Origin: Lachnospiraceae bacterium
GTDB lineage: Bacteria; Bacillota_A; Clostridia; Lachnospirales; Lachnospiraceae
Direction: 5' to 3'
Assembly (NCBI GenBank): GCA_017621115.1
Contig: JAGATU010000056.1
Coordinates: forward strand, 1 to 48,230
DNA length: 48,230 nt
Positions 44,939 through 48,230 of this stretch are shown here, piece by piece. Each line of letters starts with the position of its first letter. The first letter of the stretch is position 1. A model generated the notes under the pieces. It made no database searches and was not told the origin of the DNA. It saw nothing but the letters and a program-made list of their open reading frames with translations. A program made the translations under genes and the position numbers.

Positions 44939-46390
44939 TTGAATTGTTCATTGTTGCTGGAAAACCAGAAAAAAAGACTGCAAATGCCGTTGCTAAACTT
45001 AATATGCTTTGCCATGTTTAATACCTGGCAGATGGGATTTATTTATTTTATGGGACCGTCCCTGACAATCGACGGTAAGACTCCGCTACCGATAAATATG
45101 GACAATATCACTACGTTGATTGCACTGGCATATGTTTTCTCCATTTTGTTTATGATTGCTTTTCCACGGTTTGTTGTATGGGCAGAGCGTATCAGCGCCA
45201 TTACCGCACTCGTATCGGTAATCGGTCTGTTTTTGCCGTTTTCTGCCGACATTCTTCGCTTTCTCATATATTTGCAGGCATTCTGTTGCTGCTTTATGAT
45301 TGGATTTGAGACCTTTATTATGGTGAATCTTTTTTCGGAGAAATGCGCAATTTTACATATGACGGTTGCTTATGCGCTTGCTGTTTTCCTGACCGCCTTT
45401 GCACAGAATGATTTTGCACGTATTACCTACCCCGGTTTTCGCTTTGTGACAATTATCATGTTGCTGATGATGCTGTATTTCTTTTTCCGCCTGCCAACCG
45501 GAAAAGAAGCCATTCCCACATATGTCAAAAAGGAAGACCATATTTTAAGACCGGGTAATCTCTTTGTCGGTATTTATTCACTGGTATTTGTCGCCGCTCT
45601 GATGGGAGTCAGCGGCCCCGGCGCCGTAAGTAATTTTACACACGGTGTATTTACACTGTACCTTGCAGATGCACTCGGAAGCCTTATTCTTTACATTTTA
45701 TATAAAAAAGCCGGCATTCATCCGTTGCATACCATATCGTTTTTCATTGCCCTTTCTGTAATCGGATATTTATTTATGTTTACTGCCGAATATATACCTG
45801 CACTGGCATTACCGGCATGCGCACTTATCGGGCTTGGCATGCTTCCCTGCCAGTTATTGCCTTTATACGGCGTGGTACTGATGAAAACCTATCCATCCCG
45901 CTACATTCCGGCATGTATTATCGGCATTGCTTTGGTTACGGTTCTGATTCAGAGTACGCTTGTGGAAGCCTTCCGTTTCGCACCGAATATGCTTCATCTG
46001 GCGTATCTTTTCATAATGGTAATACTGGCATTCATTTATTTGCAGTTGGAGCCGTTTTTGATTTATGCCATTAAGAGAAAAATACCGGGAAGAGAAGAAA
46101 AACAGGCCGAACCGGTTGTTACAGAGGTTAACACAACGACAGATATCTGTTCCATCACGGATAGCGTAAACACACCTGTCACTCATGCAGGTCTTGCCTT
46201 ACTGACTAACCGCGAAAAAGAAGTCCTTGACTTAATTAGTTGCGGCTACAGTAACAAAGCCATTGCCAAAGTTCTTGTTATATCGGAACACACGGTAAAT
46301 GATTACACCAAGAAAATCTATCAGAAACTGGATGTCCACAGCAGACACGCTGCGGCGCAGATTGTAAACAGACAGGAAAATATAAAATAA
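44939..46390 (+). CDS. 12-helix membrane protein fused to a C-terminal LuxR HTH
   Basis: 483-aa protein. About residues 20-385 hold some ten to twelve hydrophobic segments with a major-facilitator-like pattern. After a polar linker (about 385-420) comes a GerE/LuxR helix-turn-helix (LTNREKEVLDLISCGYSNKA, then VISEHTVNDYTKKIYQKLDV). It should act as a membrane-embedded one-component regulator that couples a transported or sensed compound to transcription. The start is TTG at 44939, because AAAGGGGGA lies eight bases before it; the first ATG in frame is 15 codons later without a ribosome site. It is divergent from the small LuxR gene. Confidence 0.88.
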   Translation: MNCSLLLENQKKRLQMPLLNLICFAMFNTWQMGFIYFMGPSLTIDGKTPLPINMDNITTLIALAYVFSILFMIAFPRFVVWAERISAITALVSVIGLFLPFSADILRFLIYLQAFCCCFMIGFETFIMVNLFSEKCAILHMTVAYALAVFLTAFAQNDFARITYPGFRFVTIIMLLMMLYFFFRLPTGKEAIPTYVKKEDHILRPGNLFVGIYSLVFVAALMGVSGPGAVSNFTHGVFTLYLADALGSLILYILYKKAGIHPLHTISFFIALSVIGYLFMFTAEYIPALALPACALIGLGMLPCQLLPLYGVVLMKTYPSRYIPACIIGIALVTVLIQSTLVEAFRFAPNMLHLAYLFIMVILAFIYLQLEPFLIYAIKRKIPGREEKQAEPVVTEVNTTTDICSITDSVNTPVTHAGLALLTNREKEVLDLISCGYSNKAIAKVLVISEHTVNDYTKKIYQKLDVHSRHAAAQIVNRQENIK

Positions 46391-46444
46391 TATAAGGGGA
46401 AGTCAATTAATTGCAATGTTATTAATCGGCTTCCCCTCTTATAT
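46390..46444. terminator. Long hairpin between convergent genes, probable terminator
   Basis: The two sides of this spacer (about 46390-46410 and 46421-46444) are complementary with one bulge and two mismatches, with a GGGGAAG/CTTCCCC core. It separates the membrane-LuxR gene from the convergent XRE gene. Confidence 0.6.
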
Positions 46445-47086
46445 CTACTCCAATATATCTTCTATCTCACATCCCAAAGCACGCGCAAGACTAACTACTA
46501 CATCTACCCTTGCCTTGTTAATATCATTCTGTCGTTGTTCGTACAACTGTATCATGCGAAGTGTCACCCCTGATGCCTCACTTAACTGCTGTTGCGTATA
46601 TCTTCTGGCTTTGCGGATAATGTGCAACTTTGTTGGCCGGTTTGATTTATACCGTTCAATAATGATATCCGCGCTTTCCATAAATTTACTCGGGTCTGCT
46701 TCATGCAGTACATACATATCACAGATTTTAGACAACGGCAATCCCTCTGCAACAATATCTTCAAACCGTCTGTGACGGGCCCATTGATAATATGCCAGAA
46801 TCCATCCTGCCCAATATTCCCTTCCGTATTCTTCCGCAAAAGATGCCTCCGGAAACTTTGCAGTTCCCTTCGTATTCCGCAATACTGCCTGTGCCAACTC
46901 CACACCGGACATGCCTGCCACATATTTGGGGTTTCCGGTTTCAAACTGACTTGCAATCCCCGAAGAAATAAACAAATCAAAAAATTCATCCGGTTCATAG
47001 CCGCAATCATACACGGCATAATCAACCATATCCCCCAGATTCTTCATGGCATCATCCAAATATTCTTCTCTGTAAGCGAACGTCAT
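46445..47086 (-). CDS. XRE-family HTH protein, putative antitoxin of the DUF3990 pair
   Basis: 213-aa protein. The C-terminal 60 residues are an XRE helix-turn-helix (IIRKARRYTQQQLSEASGVT, then LRMIQLYEQRQNDINKA). The N-terminal 145 residues form an unassigned domain rich in aromatic and acidic residues (VDYAVYDCGYEPDEFFDLFI, EEYGREYWAGWILAYYQWA). The start overlaps the upstream DUF3990 gene by 35 bp. Two adjacent ATGs are possible; the second (47086) has AGGTGG at seven bases. The operator palindromes at 47766-47811 are its likely binding sites. The antitoxin role is inferred from the gene order and partner. Confidence 0.85.
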   Translation of the reverse strand: MTFAYREEYLDDAMKNLGDMVDYAVYDCGYEPDEFFDLFISSGIASQFETGNPKYVAGMSGVELAQAVLRNTKGTAKFPEASFAEEYGREYWAGWILAYYQWARHRRFEDIVAEGLPLSKICDMYVLHEADPSKFMESADIIIERYKSNRPTKLHIIRKARRYTQQQLSEASGVTLRMIQLYEQRQNDINKARVDVVVSLARALGCEIEDILE

Positions 47087-47750
47087 CATCCTTCCACCTG
47101 CCTCTCACAATGTCCATCACATAGATCCCTTCCTCTATCTCTCCCACTTGTCTGTCTTTGCGGAAGGCTTCTCTTGCTTCTGTATCACGCGCCAATTTCT
47201 TGGGATAGTATATTTCTTTGTCCACAGTCTCTGCTCTTTGAAACGACAATTGGGTAAACGCCTTTTGTGTACGTAATACGATTTGTTCTCCCAAATTTCC
47301 ATAAAGCATCGCTTTTTCCAGTTTGTCCAAAGAAAGTGTATTGTTTAAGAAGGAATTCGTATAGGAAAAATAAGAATCGTCTGCACGATATCCATTCACA
47401 ATATCATATTTTTTGTAATCAACCCAAAAATTCTCTAATATATATTCTTTTGCACGAACGGCAACATCTTCCCGCAATCGGAAAATCCGATTCTCTAAAA
47501 GAACCGCAATCCAATTCAAAATATGGTATTGCCCACTATTCAAATTTAAAACAGACAAGTCCGTCATATCCAGCAAATATTGATTGGAGAATCCATTCTC
47601 TTTTTCCGTCGTAGCCCATTCCTTTGCCAATTCAGCATCCGGAGTACAATAAAATCCAAGACCGTAATCATTCTTTGGATTACCGGCTCCCCAAACAGGC
47701 TGCTCTATTATATTAGCCGAACCATGATATATCTCTTTCTTATTTTCCAT
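47052..47750 (-). CDS. DUF3990 protein, ADP-ribosyltransferase-like putative toxin
   Basis: 232-aa protein of the DUF3990 family, which belongs to the ADP-ribosyltransferase-like fold. The N-terminal IYHGSANIIEQPVWG carries the first conserved His/Gly strand. NDYGLGFYCTPDAELAKEWA is the family hallmark. GYRADDSYFSYTNSFL and LGEQIVLRTQKAFTQLSF are the later conserved blocks. There is no signal peptide, so it acts in the cytoplasm. The ATG at 47750 has GGTGG just before it; the frame is open four codons more. With the overlapping XRE gene it makes a toxin-antitoxin-like unit under an autoregulated promoter. Target and reaction are unknown. Confidence 0.87.
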   Translation of the reverse strand: MENKKEIYHGSANIIEQPVWGAGNPKNDYGLGFYCTPDAELAKEWATTEKENGFSNQYLLDMTDLSVLNLNSGQYHILNWIAVLLENRIFRLREDVAVRAKEYILENFWVDYKKYDIVNGYRADDSYFSYTNSFLNNTLSLDKLEKAMLYGNLGEQIVLRTQKAFTQLSFQRAETVDKEIYYPKKLARDTEAREAFRKDRQVGEIEEGIYVMDIVRGRWKDDDVRLQRRIFG

Positions 47751-47765
47751 TTCACCACCCACGCT

Positions 47766-47811
47766 GTCGTTATGACGATAGTTTTCTTTATTATATCGCT
47801 ATGGCGATAGT
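47766..47811. promoter_or_regulatory. Two operator palindromes of the DUF3990/XRE unit
   Basis: TCGTTATGACGA (47767-47778) and TCGCTATGGCGA (47796-47807), each followed by TAGTTTT, are spaced 29 bp centre to centre. The second fills the promoter spacer and the first lies just past the -10, where a bound repressor would block RNA polymerase. Confidence 0.8.
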
Positions 47812-47819
47812 TTTGTCAA
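47790..47819 (-). promoter_or_regulatory. Promoter of the DUF3990/XRE unit
   Basis: On the minus strand a consensus TTGACA (47814-47819), 18-bp spacer and a perfect TATAAT (47790-47795), 40 bp before the toxin ATG. Confidence 0.85.
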
Positions 47820-47834
47820 TGTTAAAAAATTAAA

Positions 47835-47860
47835 ATGGCAGGTGGTTATCCACCTGCCAT
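47835..47860 (-). terminator. Intrinsic terminator of the phosphoglucomutase gene
   Basis: A perfect 11-bp stem (47835-47845 with 47850-47860), 4-base loop, followed on minus by a T-rich tract. Confidence 0.9.
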
Positions 47861-47881
47861 CATTTGCTTACTATTCCATTT

Positions 47882-48230
47882 TTATGAGAAAATCGGCTTT
47901 AATGCATCTGCCAAAGCATCCTTCTGCGCCTGTGCTTCTGCCACATCCTTACCAAGAGTTGTAAAGTATGTCTTAATCTTAGGTTCTGTTCCGGAAGGAC
48001 GTACGATAACTTCTGCGCCTCCGTCCAGTTTAAAGATTAATACATTGGCTGCAGGAAGTCCTGTTTCTTCTGACTTTTTATAATCAGTCACTTTTACAAC
48101 TTTATAACCTGCGATGTCAGCAGGAGGATTCTTACGTAAATCATCCATAATGCCTGCCATCTTATCCATACCGGATAATCCGGGGAATTCAAAGCTGTCA
48201 ACCTTATTCAGGTATCTGCCGTATTTTGCA
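47882..48230 (-). CDS. Phosphoglucomutase/phosphomannomutase, C-terminal part (runs off the window)
   Basis: Only the last 115 residues are in the window; the frame continues past 48230 without a start. The phosphate-binding loop RPSGTEPKIKTYF near the C-terminus is the hallmark of domain IV of the alpha-D-phosphohexomutase superfamily, and KYGRYLNKVDSFEFPG at the edge fits the PgcA-like group of Firmicutes. It interconverts glucose-1-phosphate and glucose-6-phosphate (or the mannose pair). An in-frame ATG at 48169 is internal and not a start. The terminator at 47835-47860 follows. Confidence 0.92.
   Translation of the reverse strand, partial: AKYGRYLNKVDSFEFPGLSGMDKMAGIMDDLRKNPPADIAGYKVVKVTDYKKSEETGLPAANVLIFKLDGGAEVIVRPSGTEPKIKTYFTTLGKDVAEAQAQKDALADALKPIFS

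Noticed and set aside
45043..45541. Short minus-strand frames under the membrane-LuxR gene
   Set aside because: Antisense to a continuous gene with a clear membrane and HTH architecture.
46445..47750. Prophage remnant
   Set aside because: An XRE regulator and an ART-like protein occur, but there is no integrase, structural gene or attachment repeat; the toxin-antitoxin reading fits better.

Overview
The window reads as a chromosomal segment of an anaerobic, low-to-mid GC Clostridia bacterium, most likely a Lachnospiraceae member. The reasons are a phosphate butyryltransferase/butyrate kinase pair (butyrate producer), a SleC-like spore cortex-lytic protein (spore-former lineage), a GH9 cellulase anchored as a lipoprotein (plant-fibre user), LacI-like/GGDEF fusion sensors, and an operon of large proteins I associate with the clostridial families DUF5716/DUF5717. 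Strong GGAGG-type ribosome binding sites and a perfect CIRCE operator fit the phylum. No rRNA, CRISPR array, integrase or insertion sequence was seen. The genus cannot be named from the sequence.

Layout. 1-543: a very large imperfect inverted repeat with branched substructure, non-coding. 583-7521 (minus): a four-gene operon encoding a 1187-aa beta-sandwich/helical-repeat protein, a divergent actin/Hsp70-like ATPase, a TPR-like protein and a membrane coiled-coil protein. 7643-8911 (plus): SleC-like protein, convergent with the next block across a bidirectional terminator. 8971-13437 (minus): GH9 endoglucanase directly behind htpG, under a CIRCE site. 13505-19727 (minus): thyA-folA-sbcD-sbcC-foldase lipoprotein, i.e. 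nucleotide supply, DNA-end repair and secretion folding. 19773-21374 (minus): beta-CASP metallo-hydrolase.

21551-27365: three paralogous cytoplasmic ligand-sensor diguanylate cyclases, one on plus and two in tandem on minus. 27469-31541: an SR-rich zinc-ribbon membrane protein, a tRNA-Gly(GCC) with its own promoter and terminator, an anchored NagZ-type GH3 enzyme, a 580-bp gene-poor gap, and a YdcF-type membrane protein. 31755-36212: LUD-domain protein, release factor 2 (no programmed frameshift) and SecA, with an extended hairpin between secA and prfB.

36499-38918 (plus): ptb-buk and a C_GCAxxG_C_C redox-type protein. 38958-40725 (minus): DegV and a DUF368/PopT-like transporter, joined by a terminator whose loop holds the ribosome binding site of the downstream gene. 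40860-46390: four zinc-ribbon proteins followed by two LuxR-type regulators, one soluble and small, one fused to a 12-helix membrane domain. 46445-47819: an autoregulated toxin-antitoxin-like pair (DUF3990 ADP-ribosyltransferase-like protein plus XRE protein) with paired operator palindromes laid over its promoter. 47882 to the end: the C-terminus of a phosphoglucomutase/phosphomannomutase that runs off the window.

The best candidates for an undescribed system are the DUF5716/5717 operon, the zinc-ribbon/LuxR cluster, and the giant inverted repeat at the left edge.
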